From the NCBI GenBank assembly GCA_036266835.1, contig DATAXD010000038.1, positions 1-45,538 of the forward strand: 45,538 bases of DNA. Direction: 5' to 3'. The translations under genes were made by a program, and so were the position numbers. Positions 34,697 through 43,017 of the stretch are shown in pieces; position 1 is the first letter of the stretch, and every line of letters starts with the position of its first letter. Source of the DNA: Galbitalea sp036266835. GTDB lineage: Bacteria > Actinomycetota > Actinomycetes > Actinomycetales > Microbacteriaceae. The notes beneath the pieces are model-generated. The model was not told the origin of the DNA and did no database searches. It saw only the letters and a program-made list of their open reading frames with translations.

Positions 34697-34829
34697 GTGT
34701 GAACTCCTTGTTGTTCGCGACTTTGGCCAGTCGCCGTTAGATCGAGCAAGTCCCACGCTACTGGGAGACGCACCGGGCATGATGGACTTGGGTTGCACAC
34801 AGAATCTCCCAGACAGCAAGGACGCACCA

Positions 34830-35696
34830 ATGACCGACATCCCGGCCGGATTCCTCGGATTCCGTGGCGACCCGAAGTGGCGCGACATGTCGGAGTTTCT
34901 CGTTCATTTCACGAGTCGTGAATCCCTGCTAAGCATCCTGAGCGACGGACAGGTGAAGGGACTCAAGCAGTTCGGCTGGTTTCGCACCGATGCAGCAACG
35001 CAGCATCTGCGAATGAGCGCTTGCTTCAGTGAAGTGCCAATCGATCAGATCGATCGGCTCGCGGCCCGACGCGGACGCTATGGGATCGGTTTTCGCCGCA
35101 GCTTTGTCCAGTCGCAGGGCGGCGGACGGGTCTGGTACGCCGAAGAGCCCCAGCGATCCCTCGTCTTCGACTCGTTCAATCACATCTATCGAACTGATAC
35201 CGCCAGAACGAATCCGCTATGGAAGCTCACGCCGTTCATCGACGATGTGTCGCCGGTGTACGACTTCACTTGGGAACGCGAGTGGCGAGTCCCAGGCGGC
35301 CTCGCTTTCGAACTCTCCGACGTCGCGTTCCTTGTTCGACCCAGAGTGAGTGGTGCGGGCAACGAGTTCCTTGAACATCCGACGCCAGGAGTTCCCCTGC
35401 TCACCTCGGAAGCGATGGAATTTTGGGAGGAAGCGTTCGAAGCCTTGGGCGGCCCCGAGGACCGTTACGTCGCAGCGGTGCTCGAGAATTTCGCGGACCC
35501 CAACCTCTATTTGATGTGGGATTCAGAGGATCACGATTACTTCTGGACCACTGTCAGGTACTCCTCTGAGGAGGCTGTCGAGTGGACACACGGAAGCGAC
35601 CTTGACTACGACGCCATTGAGAAGGTCGTCGAGCGTCTCGACGCCATCTCGCCTTACTGGGTAAGGATCGAGCAGTTCGAGCAGGACATGTCCTAG
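34830..35696 (+). CDS. AbiGi-like abortive-infection-type protein (tentative)
   Basis: A 288-residue soluble protein. The pattern FLVHFTSRESLLSILSDGQV near the N-terminus, MSACFSEVPIDQIDRLAARR, then RYGIGFRRSFVQSQGGGRVW with Y, and YDFTWEREWRVPGGLAFEL is like the family of putative AbiGi antitoxins and related DUF2971-type proteins, by recall. No nuclease motif is visible. The ATG at 34830 has AAGGA 8 bases upstream. It is convergent with the operon at 35693-36867 and overlaps it by 4 bases. A defence role fits the surroundings but is unproven; the typical AbiGii toxin partner is not evident. Confidence 0.65.
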   Translation: MTDIPAGFLGFRGDPKWRDMSEFLVHFTSRESLLSILSDGQVKGLKQFGWFRTDAATQHLRMSACFSEVPIDQIDRLAARRGRYGIGFRRSFVQSQGGGRVWYAEEPQRSLVFDSFNHIYRTDTARTNPLWKLTPFIDDVSPVYDFTWEREWRVPGGLAFELSDVAFLVRPRVSGAGNEFLEHPTPGVPLLTSEAMEFWEEAFEALGGPEDRYVAAVLENFADPNLYLMWDSEDHDYFWTTVRYSSEEAVEWTHGSDLDYDAIEKVVERLDAISPYWVRIEQFEQDMS

Positions 35697-36244
35697 ATAC
35701 CGCCTGCTCGATGGTTCAAAGCCACCAGGGCCGTATTGAACCGATCGCGGAATCGCTTCTGTTGCCCGGTGCCGGGGAACGGAATCATTGCGTCATGGAG
35801 GAGCGGAAGGCCGGCCGCGCGGATGGGTCGCTCCAGTAAATCGAAGACGTTCTGCTTGACCAACACGATGCCCTCGGGATCAAGCTCGAGGGCAAGGTTG
35901 ATTGTCTCGTCGATCCTCTGCTTGAGCGCTGCTTCTCGCTCAACTGGCGAGTGGTAGTTCACGGGTACCGCCGCGAGATCGATCAGATAGACCCCGTCCG
36001 ACTTGAGCTGCTCAAGCCACGGCGTCTTTTCGTTTGGTCCACTTTGAAGCGCCGGATCGTCGTAGCGCGCGCGCACGACCTCGCGGAAGAGTCCATCCTT
36101 GCCCGTGAGTTTGTCGTCGTAAAAGAAGCGACGATTCGCGATGTCGCCTCCGTCATCGGGGGCGCTCTCCGCAATCAGTAGGAGGCGAACGCGTTCAGGT
36201 TTCCATCGAGCGCGACGCTCGGCGTACCAGGGGTCTTCGCTCAC
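35693..36244 (-). CDS. unknown protein with uracil-DNA-glycosylase-like features
   Basis: This 183-residue soluble protein has RVRLLLIAESAPDDGGDIAN (a strand followed by ESAP, like the first motif of UDG-fold proteins), RRFFYDDKLTGKDGLFREVV, LKSDGVYLIDLAAVPVNY and DPEGIVLVKQNVFDLLERPI. The layout resembles the UDG superfamily, but I see no clear catalytic Asp/Asn motif, so glycosylase activity is not claimed. Its ATG overlaps the stop of the preceding gene by 4 bases, and its stop overlaps the stop of the convergent AbiGi-like gene by 4 bases. The two-gene operon lies in the defence cluster. Confidence 0.72.
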   Translation of the reverse strand: MSEDPWYAERRARWKPERVRLLLIAESAPDDGGDIANRRFFYDDKLTGKDGLFREVVRARYDDPALQSGPNEKTPWLEQLKSDGVYLIDLAAVPVNYHSPVEREAALKQRIDETINLALELDPEGIVLVKQNVFDLLERPIRAAGLPLLHDAMIPFPGTGQQKRFRDRFNTALVALNHRAGGI

Positions 36245-36867
36245 TTCGTGGCCGTGAGAGACGTGTCGAAGGTGTTGAGAATCTTGACCAAGTTTTCGAT
36301 GGCGTAGTCGCTCTTCTCGCGTCGCGCGTAGGCCAGGACCAGCTCCCGGTCGTAGCCGTCACCGGCAGCGAGCTCTTGAAGCCGCTTGAGCGTCAGGCGC
36401 CGCGCGATGTCGTCGTGCCAGCCGTTGTAGCCTTCCCAGACGATCCCCTCCAGCGCCTTGGTCCCCGCTTCGCTGAGGCCGGATTCCATTACCGCGCCAG
36501 TGACGATGTTGTAGGCACCCACGAGCTTGGCCCAGCCCTCGAACTGGGTGGTCGGCCACTCGACCAGGACGACGATGCTCTTGGTGAGGTGATGGACCTT
36601 TTCCATCACCTTGTACGTCGGGCACCACGCAAGCACGACTCCTCCGTCTTGGACCGAGCCGGATCGCTCGGTCACGACGGATAGCTTGTTGAACTCGGGG
36701 TGGAAGTTCGCATTGGACTTCTGCACCGTGACGATTGTGAGCCGTGCCTTGTGCTGCTGTGCGACATAGAGGCCGAGTGCCTTGCCGACGCTCACTGAGT
36801 CGAGACCCTCGACCCACGGAACATAGAGATACTGGTGACTCAGGTACTCGTGGTCGATCTCGGACAT
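36241..36867 (-). CDS. unknown protein, first gene of a two-gene operon
   Basis: This 208-residue soluble protein starts MSEIDHEYLSHQYLYVPWVE and shows alternating strands and helices in the first half (HKARLTIVTVQKSNANFH, GGVVLAWCPTYKVMEKVH, KSIVVLVEWPTTQFEGWAKL), suggesting a Rossmann-like fold; the second half is helical (IARRLTLKRLQELAAGDGYD). I do not recognise a family. The ATG at 36867 has AAGGAG 8 bases upstream. It is coupled by 4-base overlap with the UDG-like gene, so the two probably act together. Confidence 0.74.
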   Translation of the reverse strand: MSEIDHEYLSHQYLYVPWVEGLDSVSVGKALGLYVAQQHKARLTIVTVQKSNANFHPEFNKLSVVTERSGSVQDGGVVLAWCPTYKVMEKVHHLTKSIVVLVEWPTTQFEGWAKLVGAYNIVTGAVMESGLSEAGTKALEGIVWEGYNGWHDDIARRLTLKRLQELAAGDGYDRELVLAYARREKSDYAIENLVKILNTFDTSLTATK

Positions 36868-36914
36868 GGGCAAACTCCTTAGTTGTCTGCGACCGTACCG
36901 CTAGCGTCAGACAC

Positions 36915-37101
36915 CTACGCAGCACGCAACTGCGCCTGCGCCCGCGAGGTCAGGTGCCACGCCTTGCAGTCCGCACAGTAGTACGCCCGACCTTCGACCT
37001 TCGACCTTCGACCGGTGGGACCTGTCTTGACGCTGAACCGTCGCCATGGCGAGGAGCGCCGCGATGCGATCGCGGTACTTCACCTTCTGGCACTTGGTCA
37101 T
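36915..37101 (-). pseudogene. small zinc-ribbon protein, frameshifted by an extra 7-bp repeat unit
   Basis: From ATG 37101 the frame reads MTKCQKVKYRDRIAALLAMA, TVQRQDRSHRSKVEGR, then shifts out at a CGACCTT tandem repeat. Beyond the repeat another frame continues as AYYCADCKAWHLTSRAQAQL, ending at TAG 36915-36917. Removing exactly one 7-base unit rejoins the frames to about 59 residues with the same C...CxxC-x-AWH layout as the gene at 33597-33764. The gene is therefore either recently broken or switched by slipped-strand mispairing. Confidence 0.55.
36988..37013 (+). repeat. heptanucleotide tandem repeat CGACCTT, 3.7 copies
   Basis: Three full CGACCTT units (36988-36994, 36995-37001, 37002-37008) are followed by CGACC. 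A unit length not divisible by three inside a coding region changes the reading frame with every copy gained or lost; two full copies would restore the zinc-ribbon frame. Confidence 0.88.
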
Positions 37102-37221
37102 GACAAGGGTATCGAGGGAGCCTCCGACAGTGGCTGTCGTTCGCGTTGCCGTACTGCCCGAGCGGTCAAGGACAACGCGTTCCGCGCGAACTAGCTGGCA
37201 AGGTTCCGAACGGGAGAAGCC

Positions 37222-38511
37222 CTAAAGCTCGCCTGTCATCGGAAGATCCTGGTGAGGAAATGCGTCGGCGGCGCTCGCTGCAATGAAGCCGCTATCAGGT
37301 ACTGCGCTGATCGCCGCCTCGGCAATCGCGATGTACTGCGGCGAGACATCAATGCCGATGAACCTTCGGCCGAGGGCACGGGCAGCAACGCCGCTATTGC
37401 CACTCCCGACGAATGGGTCGAGGACGAGGTCATCTGGACCCGTGCTCAGAGCAATACAACGGCCGGGTAGCGCAGTTGGGAACTGGGCTCCATGCCCATT
37501 TTTACCGCTCGAAGTGGGAAGCACCCAAACGTCCGAGAGCCTGTCGGCCTCGTAGCCGATGTTGCGACCGCCAAGGGCTGGCCTCACGCGTCGATAGGCT
37601 TCACGGTCGAACTTCGGCGTCCGCTGTTTGGTGAGGTGGATGACGTATTCCGAGCCACGGCTGACGCGGGAGTTCTGAGGTTCGGGCATGCTGCTGGTCT
37701 TGGCCCAAGTGATAAGGCTCTTGACGTAAAGACCGATTCGGCTAGCTCTCTGGGCGATCTGAACGGGGATCATGCTCAGTTCACCGTCCTTAAGGTACGA
37801 GTGCCCCGCGCTATATCGACGGGCCGCGTGGTCCGCCCAGCTCTTAGTATCTTTGCCTTGCATCGCACGAAGTGCCTCGGCGGCATTGCCGCGAATCTGC
37901 GTGCGAGTGTTGTACGAGTCCATGATGTTCCACCAGATGGAGCCGTCGGCGGCGAGAACATCGCGAAGCTGGAACAGGATCTGGACGGAATGACGGATGA
38001 ACCCTTCGGGGGTCTGCTCATGGCCGTACGCGCACTCTTCACCGTCGGCCCACAGAACCAGTTTGGAGTCCTTGTAGATGCGGAGGCCCCAGTAGGGCGT
38101 GGACGTGACCACGCACTGAACCGAGCCCGGATCGATCAGATCGAGAGCCTCGGTCACGTTGCCCTCGAGGAGCAGATGGCCGACGATCGTCTCGCGGTCG
38201 CCCACAACCGCTTCCCGCGCCCTGGTCAGATACTCGAGCACTTTGCTTCGAGGAAGGAACGTCTCGCTGAATGCGTCTTGGTCGAGCAGGGTCATCACGT
38301 CGCTCGTCGACAGGCGACCACGTCTTCCAAGAACCTTGGCAATGAAGTTTGGAGCCATGCCCACCAGAGGGGCAACCTCGTGCACCGTAAAGGTCTCTGG
38401 TTGCTTTGCCCAGGCCACTCGGTCGAGCGCAGCAACCGGGGTCTGGGGCTTGATATCCGGAAGTTGGACGGCCTTCCTGAGCTCCACTATGTGCGGTCCA
38501 TCTACTGCCAT
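37222..38511 (-). CDS. site-specific DNA methyltransferase, beta class (N4/N6-amino type)
   Basis: A 429-residue enzyme. The N-terminal part holds an HTH-like helical segment (TFTVHEVAPLVGMAPNFIAK and GRLSTSDVMTLLDQD). Then comes motif IV as VTSTPYWGLRIY, and near the C-terminus motif I as DLVLDPFVGSGNSGVAARAL with the adjacent FIGIDVSPQYIAIAE. The order IV before I defines the beta class, which methylates adenine N6 or cytosine N4. The usual SPPY of motif IV is STPY here. The ATG at 38511 follows GGTGGAG; the frame is open further but that stretch is shared with the promoter region of the divergent McrB-like gene. It probably protects host DNA from the restriction genes next door. Confidence 0.88.
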   Translation of the reverse strand: MAVDGPHIVELRKAVQLPDIKPQTPVAALDRVAWAKQPETFTVHEVAPLVGMAPNFIAKVLGRRGRLSTSDVMTLLDQDAFSETFLPRSKVLEYLTRAREAVVGDRETIVGHLLLEGNVTEALDLIDPGSVQCVVTSTPYWGLRIYKDSKLVLWADGEECAYGHEQTPEGFIRHSVQILFQLRDVLAADGSIWWNIMDSYNTRTQIRGNAAEALRAMQGKDTKSWADHAARRYSAGHSYLKDGELSMIPVQIAQRASRIGLYVKSLITWAKTSSMPEPQNSRVSRGSEYVIHLTKQRTPKFDREAYRRVRPALGGRNIGYEADRLSDVWVLPTSSGKNGHGAQFPTALPGRCIALSTGPDDLVLDPFVGSGNSGVAARALGRRFIGIDVSPQYIAIAEAAISAVPDSGFIAASAADAFPHQDLPMTGEL

Positions 38512-38720
38512 GGGCTCCACCTTGCCATCCTTTTTGCCCTGTCCCCACCTGCCGCGCCGGGGCCCCTTTTGCGGGCTCGAACCCCATTCAACCGGTGGCC
38601 TCGGACAACCGGATTCGAGGCCCATATTCGGACTGGCGAGACGACCCACGTCTGCTGTCACTGCCCGCCAATAGAATCTAGAGTTATGATCCGAACTCCG
38701 ATTCAGACGCGAGCGTCGTA

Positions 38721-40523
38721 ATGGCCCGCTTCTCTGAGGCGGCGCTCGAAGCCGCACTGACGCAACTCAGTGAGCATGTCCGTCGTACCGCCGACTCCAA
38801 TTGGACGCAGGCATTTCTGGCAGGTCTCCGAATCAAGGCTGCCGGGTACGACTCATCGACGCGCGGAGCAGACAAGGCCGTCGCGGATCTCTTCACAGTC
38901 ATCCCCGACATACGCACGGGAACGATAAATCCGTTCATCAACCTGGACTCGTCGCAGCGTTGGCTTCGGAATCAGGAGGCCGGCCGATCCACCGTCTGGA
39001 ACAAGGCGACCCGACGTTACACACAGACACTGCTCTTCAACGACGACGGTGCTGGCGGGGATCGCCACATTCAGCACGGCATTCGTCCGGACGCGATCGA
39101 CGTGCTGCTCGCGCAGTACACGGACCTTGAAGTCACCCCTCCGGCAGGCGTCGCCCTTGCTGTGTTGGTCACCCGCGACAGCGAGTGGGGCAGCGAACCC
39201 AGTTCTGACGAAGTGCAGACAGCTGCAGCAACAGCGCTCGGGGTAAGTCTCGACGACTACAAGCGATTCACGACTCGGCAGGCGCTAGGCATGCCGCTGC
39301 TGGGTAGTCCGGAGTGGTCGCCCGAACTAGTCGCACAATCACCGCTCGGTCCGCCGCCCGATGCGCAGCCAGGTGCAGCATCGCCGCAGGGGCCAGCGTA
39401 TGAGGAAGCTCCCATCGAAGAGATCGCGGGCTTGGTCGAAGAGTTCAAGAAGTTCGCGACCGCGTATGGCATCGCGGCAACCGACAGCGACATCCATGAC
39501 CTGCTTGCTTCAGCGCTGGGGAGCCAGTTCCTTCTGATGGCCGGACCGAGCGGCAGCGGGAAGTCCCTGATTGCTTCGGCGCTCGCTGCCTTCTTCGCGA
39601 AGAAGGAACGCCGCACTCGTCTGGAAGGCAGTCGCTTCCTGGCTCGCCAAGAGGAGTTCTTGGGCTACTACTCCCATCTCGCGGGAGAGCAGTTCATCGC
39701 CCAGCCGCCCCTGCTTGATCTTCTTCCCCTCCTCGCCACCGACGACCGCAAGGACGCGCCGATCGTGACGATCGAGGAGGCGAACCTTTCGCCGCTCGAG
39801 GGATATCTCTCTGCCCTCGTCCACGGCCTTGGCGGTACGGAATCGGCGTCGCTGGGCTTCCGTCTCCACGCCCGAGCCGATGACGTCCCGACCATGACCG
39901 AGGATGTGAGCGTTCCGTCACAACTGACGCTGGCGCCGTACCCTCGGTTCTTCGCCACGATCAACGTGGACGCCGACTCACCCGCTCCGGCGCGCAAGGT
40001 CGCTAGTCGGGCGTGCGTGATTCTCACCGACACTCCCTCAATCGAAGAGGCTCGGGTCTCCGCTGACATCCTTTCTCAGCCCTCGATTGAGGAAGCTGAT
40101 GGACCCGCCAGCACAATCCTCGGGCGACCCTCCTCGGCCTTCGCACGGTACTCGGAGACCGGTTCGGATGTCTACGAGGAAGCGCTACTCCTGCGGGGTA
40201 AAGATCTCAGCGAAGCGATTGGGACCGAGGCGATCAACTTCCGCGCGTACCAGAAGGCGCTGTTCTACATCGCCTGGTACGTCGAGTTGGCGGGCGACGA
40301 GGATTCGCAGCCCGACAGCGCCGCTGTCGCTACGGCAGTCGACAACGCGCTGCTGCATTTCGTTCTGCCGACGTTGCCCGCCCACCAGTTCGCGGCCGCG
40401 ATTGAAGGACTTACGAACATCGACGCGGCAAGTGTTCTCGCCCGCCGTGTCGAGCGGCTCAAGGCGGTTGTGTCAGCGCAGGCCTTCGGGCCTTCTCCCG
40501 ATTTCTGGGGAGCACTGAGCTGA
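38721..40523 (+). CDS. McrB-like AAA+ ATPase/GTPase of a restriction system
   Basis: This 600-residue protein has an N-terminal domain of about 230 residues (DNA recognition presumed), a Pro/Ala-rich linker (PPPDAQPGAASPQGPAYEEA) and a AAA+ domain with Walker A AGPSGSGKS (about residue 274), Walker B region PIVTIEEANLSPLEGYLSAL (about 346) and the sensor FFATINVD (about 410). EEANLSP corresponds to the E-x-N-R-A-N-type box of McrB relatives. The TATGAT at 38685-38690 could be its -10 box; no strong Shine-Dalgarno is present. It is divergent from the methyltransferase gene and coupled with the McrC-like gene, like LlaJI-type systems. Confidence 0.87.
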   Translation: MARFSEAALEAALTQLSEHVRRTADSNWTQAFLAGLRIKAAGYDSSTRGADKAVADLFTVIPDIRTGTINPFINLDSSQRWLRNQEAGRSTVWNKATRRYTQTLLFNDDGAGGDRHIQHGIRPDAIDVLLAQYTDLEVTPPAGVALAVLVTRDSEWGSEPSSDEVQTAAATALGVSLDDYKRFTTRQALGMPLLGSPEWSPELVAQSPLGPPPDAQPGAASPQGPAYEEAPIEEIAGLVEEFKKFATAYGIAATDSDIHDLLASALGSQFLLMAGPSGSGKSLIASALAAFFAKKERRTRLEGSRFLARQEEFLGYYSHLAGEQFIAQPPLLDLLPLLATDDRKDAPIVTIEEANLSPLEGYLSALVHGLGGTESASLGFRLHARADDVPTMTEDVSVPSQLTLAPYPRFFATINVDADSPAPARKVASRACVILTDTPSIEEARVSADILSQPSIEEADGPASTILGRPSSAFARYSETGSDVYEEALLLRGKDLSEAIGTEAINFRAYQKALFYIAWYVELAGDEDSQPDSAAVATAVDNALLHFVLPTLPAHQFAAAIEGLTNIDAASVLARRVERLKAVVSAQAFGPSPDFWGALS

Positions 40524-41932
40524 CCCGGCTCGACTATTTACGTGGTGGGCGCACGCTCGTGAGCGTGCGCGTTGAAGGACGTCCGCTGACGCCTGTGCTT
40601 CCATATGGACTCAAGATCGAGACGGAGGGCGACGACTTCAAAGTAATCGAACCCACCGATCGGTCGTTCGCCGGCCGTTTGGTGCTTCCTTTCGTGGCAA
40701 CCGGCGGGCTGCGCATGTTCGACCTGGACGTTCCCTCGAGCGGCACCTTCACCCCAGAAGATCTCGAGCATTTGTGGCTCGCGGGGCAGGAACTCGCCAC
40801 CTGGCGTTCGCGGCTCGCGCTCACGAGTACTGATGACGCGTACGCACAGCCTGAGCCCATCGGTCGCACTGAAGTGGTGGCGGACTGGCACGCCCTGGAG
40901 TTGTGTGCGTTCGAGGCGCGGCGACTCCTCAGCGCCTGGCCAACGCGGACTGGCCGGGAACTCCGATGGGTGCCTGTTGGTGTCGGTGGTGGGTTCGAAG
41001 ACCTCGGTTACACCGAGCGCGAAGTCGCCCGCGCTGGTTATCTATCGACATCTGGGGACAAGCCGGTCGTAACGCGATCGGCACGGTGGTTCGGCAAGGG
41101 CGAACGAATCACTCTCTCGGCCATCGCTTCCCTGGCGCAGGAAGTTTCCGGCCTGCTGCGGTCGACGCTGAGCGCTGACGACCTGCGTCAGGTGTCGATG
41201 CTCGCGGCCCCGATTGAGCAGGTGGCCGCAATCGCGGGTTCGGTAACGCCGCGTGCGGACCCCGATGCTTCATCGTGGCCACCCGCATTTGTTCGTTTCG
41301 CGTCGGCATGCATCCGGGTGTTGACGGAGTTGCTCGCACGTCAACGTGGGAGTCAGGCGGTGCCGCTTCTCGACACCGACGAACTCTACGAGGCGTGGCT
41401 CGCAGTTGCCGTCAGGGACCTGATAAGCGAGCAGCTCGGTGGGGGCACTGAGGTCAGCAAGGGAGCGATCGCCTCCTGGGAAACAGACGCGACGACGATC
41501 GATCTCAGAGTCAAGCCGTCCATATCGCGCAAGTCCTCGGTCGGGCAACACGAATATCGCGCGCTCGTGGCAAACACCTTGGTGCCCGATGTCGTTCTTT
41601 CCGCGACCCGTGGTGCCTTCACCGAACTCGCGGTCTTGGACGCGAAGGCATGGGTAAAGATGCTGCCCGAAGACGTGCTCTCGGAGACGGCGAAGTACCT
41701 CTACGGAATTCGACGCATGGGTAGCGATCAGTTGCCCGCTATCGCCTCCGTCCAGATCGTGAGCTGCGCCCCTCAGCCCAACCTCATGGAGGCCGACGAT
41801 GCCAAAGTCGGCTTCGTGCACGCCACCCCAACTGCCGGAACGGATGCCCTTCGCTCTGCCGTCCAACACATCCTCGATGACCTCGCAGCGGCGATAGAAC
41901 GCCGCGAGCAGGAGGCGTCACTTCTCACCTGA
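40520..41932 (+). CDS. McrC-like nuclease subunit, probable CTG start
   Basis: This 470-residue protein has an N-terminal beta domain (TPVLPYGLKIETEGDDFKVI) and a C-terminal PD-(D/E)XK nuclease: DELYEAWLAVAVRDLISEQL (about residue 286), then VPDVVLSATRGAFTELAV and LDAKAW (about 372), giving PD ... DAK as metal-binding residues. This is the McrC arrangement. The coding pattern runs upstream of the GTG at 40559 through LTRLDYLRGGRTLVSVRVEG to a CTG at 40520 that overlaps the previous stop (CTGA) and has GGGGAG 7 bases upstream. A CTG start is therefore favoured; the GTG would give 457 residues. Confidence 0.8.
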   Translation: MTRLDYLRGGRTLVSVRVEGRPLTPVLPYGLKIETEGDDFKVIEPTDRSFAGRLVLPFVATGGLRMFDLDVPSSGTFTPEDLEHLWLAGQELATWRSRLALTSTDDAYAQPEPIGRTEVVADWHALELCAFEARRLLSAWPTRTGRELRWVPVGVGGGFEDLGYTEREVARAGYLSTSGDKPVVTRSARWFGKGERITLSAIASLAQEVSGLLRSTLSADDLRQVSMLAAPIEQVAAIAGSVTPRADPDASSWPPAFVRFASACIRVLTELLARQRGSQAVPLLDTDELYEAWLAVAVRDLISEQLGGGTEVSKGAIASWETDATTIDLRVKPSISRKSSVGQHEYRALVANTLVPDVVLSATRGAFTELAVLDAKAWVKMLPEDVLSETAKYLYGIRRMGSDQLPAIASVQIVSCAPQPNLMEADDAKVGFVHATPTAGTDALRSAVQHILDDLAAAIERREQEASLLT

Positions 41933-41943
41933 ACGGGGCCACA

Positions 41944-43017
41944 ATGCCGCGACCCGCACGATGGCTAGGCACGCTTCGAGCATCGATAGACGAGGCGACG
42001 CTCGCGGTGCGCCTCTACAATGACTCAGGGCAGAGCCGGTCGTTCGAAGGTTTCGTTGTGCACATGCACCTCGCGTGGTTGTACTTGCTGCATGCCCGGT
42101 TCGCACGCGATGGCCTCGACTACCGCTACAGGAGGACCGACGATCCGCGACGTTTTGTAGTGATCGACGGCGAGCATAAGCGTTGGGAACTCGCGAAGTG
42201 TGCGGCCGAACGCTGGCAAGACGCGAATGATCCAGTTCGTCGGAACCTCGAGTTCTTCATTGCACTTCGGAACCGCGTGGAGCACCGCCATGCATCAACC
42301 GACCGCAATCTCGGCCTCGCAGTCAGCGGTCATGCGCAAGCGCTGCTGCTCAACTTCGAGGACGAGCTGGTGGCGACTTTCGGATCCAGGTACTCGTTGG
42401 CCGGAACCCTGCGGTTCCCAGTCTTCATCGGCACGTTCACCGCGGAGGGTGAGAAGGCGCTTCTCTCCCTCCGAGACAAGCTGCCAGCTGACCTGAAGAG
42501 GTTCATCGCGGAGTACCATTCCGGACTCCCGGGAGAAACCGCAGGCGACTCGCGCTTCGAGTTGCGTTTGCGCGTCGTCCTAGAACTTGCCCAGCGAGAC
42601 GCTGACTCGATGTCGATGCAATTCACGCGATGGGACGACATGACCGAGGAAGAGCGTGCGGCCGTCACGGAGATGGGAAAGCGCGGACAGACCGTCATCC
42701 GAGAGCAGAGCCGGCCCGTGGTGGGACATGGTTTGCTCCGACCACGCGAGGCCGAATTGAAGGTCGCGGCCGCGATCCCCTTCCGATTCACAAGTCATCA
42801 CTTCCTGCGGGCCTGGCAGATCAAGAAGATTCGACCGGAGAACGGCGACGAGCATCCCGAACGCACGGACCAGCGCTACTGCATGTACGACGCACTTGGC
42901 CGCAATTACGGGTATACCGAGGCGTGGGTGAAGTACCTCATCAAGCAGTGTTCGACAGAAAAGGGATTCCTCGCTGCAACCGGCAGGACCAACGAGGCGA
43001 AGGCCTCGGATGGTTGA
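41944..43017 (+). CDS. DUF3644-domain protein
   Basis: This 357-residue protein has the DUF3644 pattern at the N-terminus: ASIDEATLAVRLYNDSGQSR, SFEGFVVHMHLAWLYLLHAR and NLEFFIALRNRVEHRHAS, the last resembling the R-N-x-x-E-H motif of HEPN-like or related RNase folds. The C-terminal part has SHHFLRAWQIKKIRPENGDE and GRNYGYTEAWVKYLIKQC, as in family members with a C-terminal HTH-like segment. It follows the McrC-like gene by 11 bases. DUF3644 proteins are common in defence regions; a HEPN-type RNase activity is plausible but unproven. Confidence 0.82.
   Translation: MPRPARWLGTLRASIDEATLAVRLYNDSGQSRSFEGFVVHMHLAWLYLLHARFARDGLDYRYRRTDDPRRFVVIDGEHKRWELAKCAAERWQDANDPVRRNLEFFIALRNRVEHRHASTDRNLGLAVSGHAQALLLNFEDELVATFGSRYSLAGTLRFPVFIGTFTAEGEKALLSLRDKLPADLKRFIAEYHSGLPGETAGDSRFELRLRVVLELAQRDADSMSMQFTRWDDMTEEERAAVTEMGKRGQTVIREQSRPVVGHGLLRPREAELKVAAAIPFRFTSHHFLRAWQIKKIRPENGDEHPERTDQRYCMYDALGRNYGYTEAWVKYLIKQCSTEKGFLAATGRTNEAKASDG

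Noticed and set aside
38570..38600. tRNA-like T-loop (GGGGTTCGAGCCC on the minus strand)
   Set aside because: The stem does not close to five pairs and no acceptor or anticodon arms can be found; taken as chance.
38512..38757. N-terminal extension of the methyltransferase
   Set aside because: It would overlap the start of the divergent McrB-like gene, is rich in Arg/Gly/Pro, and the ATG at 38511 has a good Shine-Dalgarno.
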